A stretch of DNA of 64,000 bases from Kosakonia arachidis (GCF_900116535.1 NZ_FPAU01000001.1:979218-1043217), one strand, 5' to 3'. Positions 53,151 through 62,850 are shown, counted from the first letter of the stretch. Numbers and translations are program-made. Notes: generated from the letters alone by a model not told the origin.

Positions 53151-53755
53151 GTAAAAGGGCGCTTTTTTTGGCCGTGCTTCCCAATCCAGGATATATCCAA
53201 TCCTTACAAAGAGGCCTGCTAAAAGTCCTCCGGACTGACGAGACCAGTTTCGCCGTCATTCGTGAGGACATCGACCAGCCCATAATTGCACGAGACCACA
53301 GGTCGGGCACCACCGCCAGATACTGCCAGCCTTCATCCGTGCGAAGGTACGTAATGTCTCCTGCCCACTTCTGGTTCGGGCCGCTGGCGTAAAAATCCTG
53401 TTTTAGCAGGTTCTCTGACACAGGCAAGCCGTGCTCACGGTAACTGACCGGGCTGAACTTCCGGGTGGCTTTCGCCCGCAGTCCCTGACGGCGCAGGCTG
53501 TCGGCGATGGTTTTGATATTGTATTCAGGCAGTTCTTCGGCGAGACGAGGCGCACCATAACGCTGCTTTGTCTCAGTGAATGCCTGACCGACAGCAGTAT
53601 CACATATCACAGGTGAGCCGGAACTTCTGGTGAGGGCCGGGTTGATGGTGACGCTTGAGCCAGGCATACCAGCCGCTTCGGGCAACCCGAAGCACACGAC
53701 ACATGGTTTTGACGATGAACTCAGCCTGATGCTTTTCGATGAAGACAAGCTTCAT
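53151..53755 (-). pseudogene. IS3-family orfB (transposase), frameshifted and truncated
   Basis: Leftward from ATG 53755 (which overlaps the orfA stop as ATGA) one frame gives [20 protein letters not shown] and [13 protein letters not shown], then stops. A second frame continues with [20 protein letters not shown], then [19 protein letters not shown] and [18 protein letters not shown]. This is the rve-type DDE domain, with the first Asp in GDITYLRT. Similarity ends after about 180 residues; the remaining DDE residues and the right IS end are absent. The element cannot move by itself. Confidence 0.88.
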
Positions 53756-54051
53756 TTCAGGCGCTTCGTGAAGTATGTCGCGGCCTTCTGGAGAATGGCT
53801 AGTTCTTCATCCCGTTCAGCCAGTTGTCGCTTAAGGCGGGCGATTTCAACAGACATTTCCTGCTCTCGTTCGGAAGAAGAATGGGCATTCTTTAGCTTGC
53901 TGCGCCAGGCGTAGAGTTGCGACTCATACAGACTGAGTTCACGGGCGGCAGCGGCGACACCGATGCGTTCAGCGAGTTTCAGGGCTGCATCGCGGAATTT
54001 AGGTGTGTACTGTTTACGGACCGTTTTGCTGGTTTTGTCATGAGTAATCAC
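53752..54051 (-). CDS. IS3-family OrfA (transposase helper)
   Basis: A 99-residue OrfA with an N-terminal helix-turn-helix ([11 protein letters not shown]-type sequence, here [20 protein letters not shown]) and a C-terminal leucine-zipper region ([26 protein letters not shown]). It is complete and ends ATGA-overlapped with orfB, where a programmed frameshift would normally join the two. Because orfB is broken, it is only a relic gene product. Confidence 0.88.
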   Translation of the reverse strand: MITHDKTSKTVRKQYTPKFRDAALKLAERIGVAAAARELSLYESQLYAWRSKLKNAHSSSEREQEMSVEIARLKRQLAERDEELAILQKAATYFTKRLK

Positions 54052-54376
54052 CTCTGGTTGAGAGTCTACTCACTTAGTCGCGTGTCCACTAATGGTGGGT
54101 AAGATCAATGCAGGCGAGAGCAATAAGATCAGGAGGCTAACGCTCCTCCGGTCAGATAGCTGTTGCACGATTATGTGCGGAAATCTCATTTACACCTGCT
54201 TTCTACTCGTCGAGGTTAACCATAAATATTTGCTTACGTTAATGTTCTCCATCTCACCTGGAGGATTAAGAATTTTTAGTTATTAATACAGGGGGCGCTG
54301 CCAGCGTTAGCTTTTTTACCTGTCAGTATGCAACTGCAAAGCGGTATATCTTCAGGCCAATTAAGGATATTTTCTG

Positions 54377-55555
54377 ATGTTCAGCCGTTTTATAACCTAC
54401 TCAGCATCTTTCTTTTTGTCATTGCCCGTCTTCATCATAAGTTTACCGGGGCACACAGCATCTTTAACGGACACGGCTGAATACCAACAGATAAGCGGGC
54501 TGATCAGGGAACCACTGACGCTGTCCGTCACTTTAAATAATGGTCAGCCTGCAATACTTGATGCTTTTGTCACACGGCCGGTTAGCAAGAAACCTTTGCC
54601 GATTGTGTTAATCACCAATGGAACGACCGGTACGGCTGAGTTTGATCGCTGGACGCTTAACCCAAACCGGTACTCCTCAACGGCAATCGCATTTGCACGC
54701 CACGGATATGCTGCTGTGGTTGTCCTCCGGCAGGGATATGGTCAGTCCAGTGGCGCTGCAGAATATACAGGACACTCATGCACCCAGCCCTTTCATCTTC
54801 AGGCCGGAGAACAGGACGTCCAAAATATGGTTGCGGCGCTTGACGCTGTGCGCCGGAACTCATGGGCGTCTGTTGACAACGCGATGCTGGTTGGTATGTC
54901 GGCCGGTGGATTTGCTGTAATCGCAACAGGCGCAACAAATCCACAAGGCGTTAAGGCGGTTATCAATTTTGATGGCGGCAGAGGGGCTATCGACGGCAAA
55001 TCCCTCTGTGATAAGACAGGCCTGATGAAAACGTATGAACAATACGGAAAAACAGCGAAGCTCCCTTCACTGTGGCTTTACGCAGAAAATGATAAGTCGT
55101 TTCCCCCGGATACAGGCAGAGAAATGTTTAATGCCTATCAGCAGAATACAAGCCCGGCCCGGTTCATCGTCATGCCTCCTTACGGGAAGGATGGACATGT
55201 TTTTATGGATTCAGCGCCGGAGAGTTTCTGGTGGAATACCGTTGCCACTTTTCTTGAGCAGAACCATCAGCCCTTTCAGGAGATAATCAAGCTTCCTGTC
55301 GTAAATCTAATTGAGCCGCCAGCCCTGAATGCTGCCGGAAAAAAAGCTTTTTCCGAGTATGAAACAACGCAGCGATATGAAAAAGCATTTGCTACCGATC
55401 CGGACGGGGACTGGGGAGCTGCATATTGGGCCAGAAATAGTCAGGAAGCGGCCGCAACAGCACTTAGTATCTGTACAAAGGAACAACGGAAAGGCGCAGC
55501 TAAATGCACACTTTACGCTATCAACAATAATTACGCCTCAGAGAAAGTGCACTGA
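54377..55555 (+). CDS. Secreted alpha/beta hydrolase (dienelactone-hydrolase-like)
   Basis: A 392-residue protein with a signal peptide (about residues 1-28) and an alpha/beta-hydrolase fold. The nucleophile elbow is GMSAG (173-177, Ser175), and the likely acid and His are in LYAENDKSFPP and YGKDGHVFM. Two cysteines (TGHSCTQPF and KSLCDK) could form a periplasmic disulfide. The C-terminal extension of about 90 residues (EPPALNAAGKKAFSEYETTQRYEKAF) looks like a Gly/Ala-poor helical tail seen in some periplasmic esterases. The substrate is unknown. It stands alone, convergent with the next hydrolase. Confidence 0.78.
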   Translation: MFSRFITYSASFFLSLPVFIISLPGHTASLTDTAEYQQISGLIREPLTLSVTLNNGQPAILDAFVTRPVSKKPLPIVLITNGTTGTAEFDRWTLNPNRYSSTAIAFARHGYAAVVVLRQGYGQSSGAAEYTGHSCTQPFHLQAGEQDVQNMVAALDAVRRNSWASVDNAMLVGMSAGGFAVIATGATNPQGVKAVINFDGGRGAIDGKSLCDKTGLMKTYEQYGKTAKLPSLWLYAENDKSFPPDTGREMFNAYQQNTSPARFIVMPPYGKDGHVFMDSAPESFWWNTVATFLEQNHQPFQEIIKLPVVNLIEPPALNAAGKKAFSEYETTQRYEKAFATDPDGDWGAAYWARNSQEAAATALSICTKEQRKGAAKCTLYAINNNYASEKVH

Positions 55556-55718
55556 AATAAGCTTATGCAACCGTGGCCCTGCCGCTTGTATGATATTAGG
55601 CTTCTTCCTTGAGCAGAGCGGATATGTTTTTCTCTGTACTATCCGCTAACTGCCAGGTACGGAAACGCATGTTATACATTCGAGTTCAGGAAGTAAGGAA
55701 CAACCTGGTTAAATAACG

Positions 55719-56687
55719 TTAATGACGCAATGCGTTATGAGTCATAAATTCAGTAATGGCGTCAACTACCCCTGGGGCCAGTGGTAGAGATGCGTTTGTA
55801 TAAGCTGAATTATTCTCACATCTGTCGGCTGAATGAACCTCTTTAAGAACGTGGTTTACATCCGGCAAAAGGACAAGGGTTGATTTTGGATTCGCTGACT
55901 TAAGCTTTCGGGCATCATTTTCCGTTACCTGCAGAACGCGTTGCCCCTGTAATATCAATACTGGTTTCGTAATACGGGCTATTAGATGACTTGGGTTAAA
56001 GGAAAAAATATCCATAAGAAATCCCTGAACAGCTGGATGAAATATCCTTTGCAGAGCGGGGTGCATATTCTGAACATTGGTTCGCCTGTTATGCTCTAAC
56101 TCATTGATAACGAAGAGAGCATCGTCCAGCAGGATTGCATTTTCCTGATTGGCCTTAAACTGATACCTTAACACTTCCCCCAAAGGACTCGAGGGTGTTG
56201 CAACCACAATTAAACCATATACATCACGTTCCTCCGCTGCGGCCAATGCCACGATCCCCCCTTCACTGTGCCCGAGAAGCCAGATACAGGGACTTTCCAG
56301 ATGTTGTTTCAATACCGTTATCCAGGAACGAACATCCTCAACATAATCATTGATTGTCACTGCGTTTGTGTCCGTTACCGCCGCTGAACTGGCAAACATT
56401 CCACGCTTATCTACTCGCAACGTTGCGATGTCGTTTAACGCCATATTTTCCGCAAGAAGCCGATAAGTTGAAGCATTAACGCCAAGAGGATTATTACCGT
56501 CCCGGTCAGTTGGTCCGGAACCTGGAATAATCAGAATGACATTTTTTGGATTCGGGTATGGGCTAAGTAGGATGCCCTGGAGAGAGCCTTGCGGGCCCTG
56601 CGCCTGCAGAAAGGTTTCATATGTATTTTTATGCATAATAAAATGAGCCATATAAACTATTTTTATGAAAAACACAGACTGCATCAT
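55719..56687 (-). CDS. Cytoplasmic alpha/beta hydrolase
   Basis: A 322-residue alpha/beta hydrolase. The oxyanion-hole region LIIPGSGPTDRDGNNPLG and nucleophile elbow GHSEGG (Ser141) are typical of a group often annotated as dienelactone or acyl-CoA-thioester hydrolases. The His is in LLPDVNHVLKEV. The start is uncertain: ATG 56687 is used, but 56651 or 56636 would remove a short hydrophobic N terminus, and no ribosome site stands out. It is convergent with the secreted hydrolase. Confidence 0.75.
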   Translation of the reverse strand: MMQSVFFIKIVYMAHFIMHKNTYETFLQAQGPQGSLQGILLSPYPNPKNVILIIPGSGPTDRDGNNPLGVNASTYRLLAENMALNDIATLRVDKRGMFASSAAVTDTNAVTINDYVEDVRSWITVLKQHLESPCIWLLGHSEGGIVALAAAEERDVYGLIVVATPSSPLGEVLRYQFKANQENAILLDDALFVINELEHNRRTNVQNMHPALQRIFHPAVQGFLMDIFSFNPSHLIARITKPVLILQGQRVLQVTENDARKLKSANPKSTLVLLPDVNHVLKEVHSADRCENNSAYTNASLPLAPGVVDAITEFMTHNALRH

Positions 56688-57016
56688 TTTAACGTTTTAA
56701 ACGCATAGACTAAATAGAGACATTCAACATTGTTTTCCCTTAATAACCCATCGGCTGTTAATTTATCCTATGAACACATAATATACCTGCCATATTGTCC
56801 TGATATTAAGAATTGTAAAGCCAAAATGTCACCGAATTCTGTTCAATTATCTCACGTAGAGTTCAACAACGCCTTCTGTTCGCGTAAGCACGCCTGTTTT
56901 AGTTCCACGCACTTTTTACAGGGGGAGGTCAGTGGGTAAGATCAGGGCAGACCACGGCAGTGAAAACAGACATGCCCATACAAGGCAATCTGCCCTTAAA
57001 GCTTGTGCTGATATAA
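56688..57016. other. Interval with no gene seen
   Basis: These 329 bases lie upstream of the hydrolase and downstream of ridA. They contain a copy of GTGGGTAAGATCA (56932-56944), also found just outside the IS3-family end at 54095-54107. Nothing else is recognisable. Confidence 0.5.
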
Positions 57017-57400
57017 TTAGCGGCGTATTGCCATTGCCTCAATTTCCACACCGGCATCTTTTGGCAGGCGTGCCACTTCCACGCAGGAACGTGCCGGAAA
57101 AGCGGCGTGATGTTCGCGGAAAAAGGCTTCATACACCGCGTTCACCTGCGAAAAATGATTGAGATCTTTGACAAAAATTGTTGTTTTAACAATATCCGCC
57201 ACCTGCAGACCACTTGCTTCGATAATGGCCTGTACATTTTCCAGCGACTGCCGGGTTTGCTGCTCGATACCCGCCGCCATCTCACCCGTCGCAGGGTTTA
57301 GCGGGATCTGCCCGGAAGTGAACACCAGGAAGCCTAAATCTACTCCCTGAACATAAGGCCCAATAGCGGCAGGTGCCTGCGAAGTTGAAATTGCTGACAT
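57017..57400 (-). CDS. RidA-family enamine/imine deaminase
   Basis: A 127-residue YjgF/YER057c/UK114-family protein. The arginine of the active site is in FPARSCVEVARLPKD, and the family signature EIEAMAIRR ends the protein. RidA proteins hydrolyse reactive enamine/imine intermediates released by PLP enzymes. This is a second, locus-specific RidA rather than the housekeeping ridA, judged by its context: it is the last gene of a leftward group with a ProC-like reductase, an M20 amidohydrolase and a GntR regulator. Confidence 0.9.
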   Translation of the reverse strand: MSAISTSQAPAAIGPYVQGVDLGFLVFTSGQIPLNPATGEMAAGIEQQTRQSLENVQAIIEASGLQVADIVKTTIFVKDLNHFSQVNAVYEAFFREHHAAFPARSCVEVARLPKDAGVEIEAMAIRR

Positions 57401-57425
57401 AGACCAACCTTGTTAAAAAGTAGCG

Positions 57426-58229
57426 TTATTTTTGACCGGAAAGCTCCGTTGTACGACGTACCGCAGCCAGAACGCTGCTTTGCAGTCCAGCGGCGAAATC
57501 ACTTTTATTCAGCTCGTATAAACCATTAATGCCGACACCCGCCGGAGAGTTATTAATATCCATCAGTTGGCGTGGATGGCGTCCGGATAACTTAAGCATT
57601 TCAACCGCGCCGACCAGGTTTTCCCACACCACTTGCGTTGACTGAGTACGGGTTAATCCGGCAAGAACACCGGCGTCAGCCAGCGCTTCGACAAAGTAAT
57701 AGACATAGTTGACGCCAGCGACAGCAAACCCGGTGAAGACGTCAATCAGCCGTTCCTCCAGCACCATCACCTTGCCGAAACTTTCAAGAAATGGCATAAC
57801 GGACGCACTGTTGACATAAGCATTAAACGCCACGCCGCTGTAGCCCAGCCCGGTATCCGTCAGGGTATTCGGGATGATGCGCGTAATCGGGCGCGTCTCG
57901 CCCAGCATCAAAGACAGCTGTGCCAGCGTTACGCCTGCAATAATAGATATGACCGACGCCTGTGGCGCTGCATGCTGCTTAATCAGTTGTGCGACACCCG
58001 CAATATCATCCTGCGGACGTATTCCCATCACGATGTGATCCGCTGCAGCCAGCGCGTCGGGCAGATCTTGTGTATTGCTCAACTGGTAGCGCGCTTTCAG
58101 CGTTTCAATTCGTGCGGGATCAATATCCGATAAGCTGACCTCATCCGGTTTTAATGCGCCGCGTTTTAAGGCGGCGCGCAGAATCGCTTCGGTCATTTGA
58201 CCGGCACCAATAAAGTGGATATGGCTCAT
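57426..58229 (-). CDS. ProC-like pyrroline-5-carboxylate reductase family protein
   Basis: A 267-residue NAD(P)H-dependent imine reductase of the P5CR family. The Rossmann motif GAGQMTEAI begins at residue 8. The C-terminal dimer domain contains GVNYVYYFVEALADAGVLAGLTR and the conserved NNSPAGVGINGLYEL (compare SPGGTT in ProC). The latter is altered from the usual ProC motif, suggesting a substrate other than pyrroline-5-carboxylate. ATG 58229 is 2 bp past the amidohydrolase stop. Confidence 0.85.
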   Translation of the reverse strand: MSHIHFIGAGQMTEAILRAALKRGALKPDEVSLSDIDPARIETLKARYQLSNTQDLPDALAAADHIVMGIRPQDDIAGVAQLIKQHAAPQASVISIIAGVTLAQLSLMLGETRPITRIIPNTLTDTGLGYSGVAFNAYVNSASVMPFLESFGKVMVLEERLIDVFTGFAVAGVNYVYYFVEALADAGVLAGLTRTQSTQVVWENLVGAVEMLKLSGRHPRQLMDINNSPAGVGINGLYELNKSDFAAGLQSSVLAAVRRTTELSGQK

Positions 58230-58231
58230 AG

Positions 58232-59410
58232 TTAATCCTCGGCAGTAACAGAAACAGGGCTCAATGACCTTTCCACCAGCGATACCCAAAGACCGATGCC
58301 AGGCGCGATAAGTTGGTCATTAAAATCGTAATGTGGGTTATGTAATGCCGCGCCTGGCGTTGGGCCATCGGCCCCCAGCCACAGATAAGCGCCCGGACAG
58401 GCCTCCAGAAAATAGGCGAAATCTTCTGCCGCCATTGATGGCGATAACTGCGTATGGACCTGCGTGATCCCGGGGACCTGGCGCGCGGCATCTGCCAGAA
58501 TTGTCGCTTGCGGCGCGTGGTTGACAGTGACCGGATACCCGTATTCCCAGCGAATGCTGCCACTGACGCCAAACGGCCCGGTGATCTGTTCGACATACTC
58601 CGCCATCAGGGTCTGGCAACGCACTCTGGCGGCCTGGCTCAGGCAACGCAGTGTGCCGGACAATAGCATTGTCTGCGGAACGACATTTATTGCTTCTCCG
58701 GCCTGCAGTTGCGTCACGCTGATCACAGCGCTGTCCAGAGGAGAGAGGCGACGTGTGGTGATCGTTTGCAACGCGGTAATCAGGTGTGCACCGGCCAGCA
58801 CCGGGTCGGCACCTTTTTCCGGCATTGCCGCATGGCATCCGACGCCAGTCAGCGTAATAAAAAAATTGTCCTGCGAAGCCATCATTGGACCTGCGCTAAC
58901 GGCCACTTCCCCTACAGGCAACCCCGGCCAGTTATGCAGCGCATAAACCGCAGAAACGGGAAAACGCGTCAAGATCCCTTCTTCCACCATCAAACGCCCG
59001 CCGCCAGCGTTCTCTTCCGCAGGCTGAAAAATAAAGTACACCGTACCGTTAAATGCTCTGGTCTGGCTGAGATAGCGTGCTGCACCCAGCAGAATGGCGG
59101 TATGCCCGTCATGTCCACAGGCGTGCATCGTGCCGGGCGATGCTGAGCACCAGGCAACGACATTGTTTTCCTGGATGGGTAATGCATCAATATCAGCGCG
59201 AAGGGCTATAGCCGGACCATCGCCATGGCGAAGAACACCAATCACGCCCGTACCCGCAATGCCGGTATGCACTTCAAGATCATATTCGCGCAGCAGGCTG
59301 CTGATTTTTGCGGAAGTATGAAACTCTTGTAAGCCAATTTCTGGTCGCGCGTGGATCTCACGTCGCCAGATAATCGCCTGTTGAATAATCTCTTCGGGAA
59401 TTTGGGGCAT
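58232..59410 (-). CDS. M20 amidohydrolase (hippurate/IAA-amino-acid hydrolase-like)
   Basis: A 392-residue M20D-family metal-dependent amidohydrolase. The metal ligands are in MHACGHDGHTAILLGAA (Cys98, His100, His103) and PAEENAGGGRLMVEEG, and later YALHNWPGLP; RADIDALP (71-78) is present. The group removes amino acids from N-acyl or auxin conjugates, or deacetylates. ATG 59410 is preceded by AGAGGAAAT. It is the first enzyme after the GntR gene and abuts the ProC-like gene. Confidence 0.9.
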   Translation of the reverse strand: MPQIPEEIIQQAIIWRREIHARPEIGLQEFHTSAKISSLLREYDLEVHTGIAGTGVIGVLRHGDGPAIALRADIDALPIQENNVVAWCSASPGTMHACGHDGHTAILLGAARYLSQTRAFNGTVYFIFQPAEENAGGGRLMVEEGILTRFPVSAVYALHNWPGLPVGEVAVSAGPMMASQDNFFITLTGVGCHAAMPEKGADPVLAGAHLITALQTITTRRLSPLDSAVISVTQLQAGEAINVVPQTMLLSGTLRCLSQAARVRCQTLMAEYVEQITGPFGVSGSIRWEYGYPVTVNHAPQATILADAARQVPGITQVHTQLSPSMAAEDFAYFLEACPGAYLWLGADGPTPGAALHNPHYDFNDQLIAPGIGLWVSLVERSLSPVSVTAED

Positions 59411-59531
59411 ATTTCCTCTGCATTTTCCCGGCGCAATGCCGCAGCATGGCGCTGTGAATGGATTACCGGAACGCATAATGCCCTCTGGTAGCCGCTTAAA
59501 TTATCGTTTTGATCTTAACGAAAAGATCGGT

Positions 59532-60233
59532 TCAGGGTTTACCAAAATAGATTCTGGCGAGCCCTTCTTTTGTCACTTCAACCGCGTGCCCGGCACTCAA
59601 TGAAATATGTTGCTCAATCAGCACCACGCCTTTTTCTATATCCCGCTGACGTAATGCCGCGATGATTTCGACATGCTCGTCATAGGCATTGTTCCTGCGT
59701 ACAGGCGTTTCGAGATCGATACGCCGGAAAAAACGGCTTAGCGAATTTAGGCTATCGAGCATTTCATAGAGCCGACTGTTATGAGAAATACGGGCTATTT
59801 CCATGTGAAAACGCTCATCGATTTCCGCTATCTTCGCCCAGTCCTGTTCGGTTTGCGCCGGGCGATGCTGGCTCACTTCCTCCCAGATCGCCGTGGTTGC
59901 AGCGATCTCTTCATCTGTTGCCCGCAGGCAGGCGAAGCGAAAGGTTGATTGCTCTATCACCATTCGCACTTCATACAGCTCTCGGACACCTTCCGGCGTC
60001 AGGTCACGAGAGTAAAACCCCCGGTTGGGTACAAAGTTCATAAAGCCGTCTTTTGCCAGACGGTTCAGCGCTTCCCGTACCGGGGTACGCGAGACGCCCA
60101 ACTGTGCCGCAAGCTCCACTTCATTCACCCGTTCGCCGGGACGAAAGTGGTAATCAATCGCCAGACCTTTCACTTTCTCGTAGACCTTTTCCACGCTGTC
60201 AGCGCTACGGGATTTCTTTTTAATAGTAACCAC
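59532..60233 (-). CDS. GntR-family (FCD subfamily) transcriptional regulator
   Basis: A 233-residue regulator. The N-terminal winged helix is at residues 35-65 (ELAAQLGVSRTPVREALNRL). The helical FCD ligand domain (about 80-225) has the typical metal-coordinating Asp/His residues (DERFHMEIARISHN; DEHVEII). GTG 60233 follows AAGGGG. It faces a divergent ABC-transporter operon across a 547-bp region with three palindromes, so it is probably the shared repressor. Confidence 0.9.
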   Translation of the reverse strand: MVTIKKKSRSADSVEKVYEKVKGLAIDYHFRPGERVNEVELAAQLGVSRTPVREALNRLAKDGFMNFVPNRGFYSRDLTPEGVRELYEVRMVIEQSTFRFACLRATDEEIAATTAIWEEVSQHRPAQTEQDWAKIAEIDERFHMEIARISHNSRLYEMLDSLNSLSRFFRRIDLETPVRRNNAYDEHVEIIAALRQRDIEKGVVLIEQHISLSAGHAVEVTKEGLARIYFGKP

Positions 60234-60780
60234 ATTATCCCCTTAATTTACCGCATACCCAGCACGAAAATAAAAATGCTGTACAGGTGATTTCACGTAA
60301 TATTTTTATTGATAGCACAGCAAAAAAAACAACTCAACACAAAAGTGAATACACTTTAATTTTATTTAAAAGGTACTGATTTATAATGTTTTTTTATATT
60401 ATTCATCGTCGTGAAGTTTTCTCGCACCATTTTATGGCAACACTGCACCAAAAAGACTCAAAGTGTATTCACTTTTGCATGTAAATCTTTTTGTAAACCA
60501 CGAAGATAAAGGAAAATGAAAGTTTCACTATGTGATTTTTATTATTTTCGATTCCCTTGTATTTATTCGGGAATTTGCATTTACCTCACCGGAAATAAGC
60601 AGATGCTGTCTGAGACATCCTGGCTGCCTGGCATCGTTTTTGCTTAATACACAAGTGTATGCACTTATATATTCACTTTAGTGCGCGCTTATTCGGCATT
60701 ACCAGGCAGGCTTGTGCATGTTTGCGCAGGCGACAAAACACCGGCCTCAGAAGCCGGTCACAGCAAACCGGAGAACCAAC
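60234..60780. promoter_or_regulatory. Divergent regulatory region with three GntR-type palindromes
   Basis: No gene is present. AAAGTGAATACACTTT (60342-60357), its mirror AAAGTGTATTCACTTT (60460-60475) and AAGTGTATGCACTT (60653-60666) share the form AAGTG-N4-CACTT. A half-site TATTCACTTT follows at 60670-60679. They lie between the divergent GntR and ABC-transporter genes and are the likely binding sites of the GntR protein. Confidence 0.8.
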
Positions 60781-61908
60781 ATGAAAAATTGTTTTGGGCA
60801 GGGCATGACTTTGTCAACACTGGCAGGTATGACGTTGTTAGGTCTGGCGCACACCGCGCAGGCCGATGTAAACATTGGTGCAATTTTGCCTTTAACCGGC
60901 ACCAGCGCCAGCATTGGTGAAGATCAACGTCGTGGTATTGAACTGGCGGTTGAACAGGTAAATGCCCATGGCGGCGTTAATGGTCAACCATTACATGTGA
61001 TCGTGGAAGATTCCGCCGAAAGCCCGGTAACAGGCCTGAACGCCGTACGTAAGTTAACGCAGGTTAACCATGTACCTTTAGTGGTGGGCAGTTTTTCCTC
61101 CAGCGTCACTATTCCGGTTGGGCAATATCTGGTGAAGAACAATCTGCTGCACATCAATATTTCCGGCACCAGCACTGATATCCGCAAAATCGGCGCGACC
61201 TCCTGGAGCGTTATTGGCCTGGATTCCCTTTCCGCGAGCTTCTCGGCAGAAGATGTACGTCAGCTCGGTTACAGCAAAGTAGCCTTTATCGCCCCGGATG
61301 GAGCTTATGGTCAGGGTATGGCGGAGCAGTTCACCAAAGCGTTTGAAAAAGCGGGTGGCAAAGTGGTCGCCAAAGTGCTCTATACCAGCGGTCAGCCTTC
61401 TTATCGCCGCGAGCTGGAGCAAATCTCCCGCGCCCATCCACAAGCCTATGTTTATACCAGCTACGGACAGGATGCGATTGTGCTGAACCGTGAGGCCTGG
61501 GAATTGGGGCTGAATAAAACGCCCTGGTATGGCATGTATTTAACTATGGCCATTGAAGGTTCCCCGGCGCAGTACACCAACGGGCAGGTTGGTATGGAAG
61601 TCGCGGGTATTGACCAGAAAGCGGCGAGCGGCAACGGCGCAAATTATGCTGATCTGTACCAGAAAAAATTCCATGAGAAGCCTCGCTCCGTGTACGGCAG
61701 CTATGCCTGGGATAGCGTGATGCTGGCAGCGGCAGCGATTGATAAAGCGCACAGTGCCGATCCGGCAGCCATGATCGCGGCAATGAAAACTGTTGCGCCT
61801 GGCTTTACGGGCATTACCGGAACATTAAATCTGGATGCCGATAACCAGCGTCAGTCCCAGCCATACCTGAAAGTGAAAGCGTTTAATGGCGTACCGGTTC
61901 CCCGGTAA
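60781..61908 (+). CDS. Periplasmic substrate-binding protein, branched-chain amino-acid type ABC
   Basis: A 375-residue type-I periplasmic binding protein of the LivJ/AmiC-like group. The signal peptide ends near residue 28 (AHTAQA). The opening VNIGAILPLTGTSASIGEDQRRGIELAVEQVNAHGGVNGQPL is characteristic. ATG 60781 is preceded by GGAGAACC. It is the first gene of a rightward transporter operon, 48 bp before its permease. The substrate is likely an amino acid derivative, not necessarily branched-chain. Confidence 0.92.
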   Translation: MKNCFGQGMTLSTLAGMTLLGLAHTAQADVNIGAILPLTGTSASIGEDQRRGIELAVEQVNAHGGVNGQPLHVIVEDSAESPVTGLNAVRKLTQVNHVPLVVGSFSSSVTIPVGQYLVKNNLLHINISGTSTDIRKIGATSWSVIGLDSLSASFSAEDVRQLGYSKVAFIAPDGAYGQGMAEQFTKAFEKAGGKVVAKVLYTSGQPSYRRELEQISRAHPQAYVYTSYGQDAIVLNREAWELGLNKTPWYGMYLTMAIEGSPAQYTNGQVGMEVAGIDQKAASGNGANYADLYQKKFHEKPRSVYGSYAWDSVMLAAAAIDKAHSADPAAMIAAMKTVAPGFTGITGTLNLDADNQRQSQPYLKVKAFNGVPVPR

Positions 61909-61956
61909 CGAGTCGCTTTATCTTGCCAGTTCACGCTACATCATCGGGGAAAAACC

Positions 61957-62850
61957 ATGCTGCAGTTTTTGATTGATACATTGATTCGCACTGCGGATTT
62001 GTCGCTGGTCGCGCTGGGATTAAGCCTGGTATACGGGCTGGTACGGTTCGCCAACATCGCCCATATGCAATATGCCATGGTCGGTTCATTTATTACCGCT
62101 GCCGGGCTTCATCTTGGCATGCCGTTGTCTCTGGCAATCGTGTTTTCGGCAATGGTCTGCGGCATGCTGTCCATGATGTTGCATCACTGGGTGTACCAGC
62201 CGCTGCTGAAAAGCGGCACCGCTAACGCCATGATTGGCTCGTTGGCGGTATCGATGGTGCTGATTGCTCTGGTTCTCGGGGTTGAAGGATCGGCCCCGGT
62301 GAATTATTCCCTGCCAGTTGGCGCACTCGTGCAAGTTGGTGACACCCGCATCTCCTCCGACGAGCTCTGGAGTCTTGGCGTCACGATTTCTCTGGTAGTG
62401 ATGTTCAGTCTGCTGCTGTTTCGCACGCCACAAGGCCGCGCTATCCGTGCGCTGGCCAGTAACCGGGATCTGGCAGCAGCCTCCGGGTTAAATGCCAGCG
62501 CCATTATCCACACCGTCAATCTGGTGGCCGGAATGCTGGCCGCCGTGGGCGGCAGCATGCTGGCGATGAACGCCAGCGCATGGGTTAACCAGGGCAATGA
62601 TCTGATGTTGCCGGTACTCGCTGCCGCCATTCTCGGCGGGCTGGGAAACCCAATGGGCGCCATTTTTGGCGCGCTCCTTATCGCGGCAACCGAAACCCTC
62701 GTTACCAACATCGACTGGAGCTGGCTGTTCGGCGGCGACTTATTGTTTATCCCGGTGACCTGGGTGAATGCCTCATCTTTTGTGATTCTGCTGCTGGCGC
62801 TGTTACTGCGTCCTTATGGCCTGTTTAACCGGGAGGTTCGCCGTGTCTGA
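61957..62850 (+). CDS. ABC transporter permease, LivH type
   Basis: A 297-residue inner-membrane permease with about eight helices. The family motif SLVALGLSLVYGLVRFANIAHMQ is near the N terminus, and the NDLMLPVLAAAILGGLGNPMGAIFGAL coupling region near the C terminus contacts the ATPase. Its stop overlaps the next permease start by 8 bp. Confidence 0.92.
   Translation: MLQFLIDTLIRTADLSLVALGLSLVYGLVRFANIAHMQYAMVGSFITAAGLHLGMPLSLAIVFSAMVCGMLSMMLHHWVYQPLLKSGTANAMIGSLAVSMVLIALVLGVEGSAPVNYSLPVGALVQVGDTRISSDELWSLGVTISLVVMFSLLLFRTPQGRAIRALASNRDLAAASGLNASAIIHTVNLVAGMLAAVGGSMLAMNASAWVNQGNDLMLPVLAAAILGGLGNPMGAIFGALLIAATETLVTNIDWSWLFGGDLLFIPVTWVNASSFVILLLALLLRPYGLFNREVRRV

Larger units (their letters stand above)
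53151..54088 (-). mobile_element. IS3-family element, one end and orfA intact, other end lost
   Basis: The left (orfA-proximal) end probably begins at 54088 with TGGACACGCGACTAAG read leftward, followed by orfA and a broken orfB. The other terminus is missing where it meets the GGDEF-EAL gene's 3' flank. It resembles IS1397/ISKpn1-type members of the family by OrfA sequence, from memory. An orfA fragment of a very similar element interrupts LysR at 39.9 kb. Confidence 0.75.
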
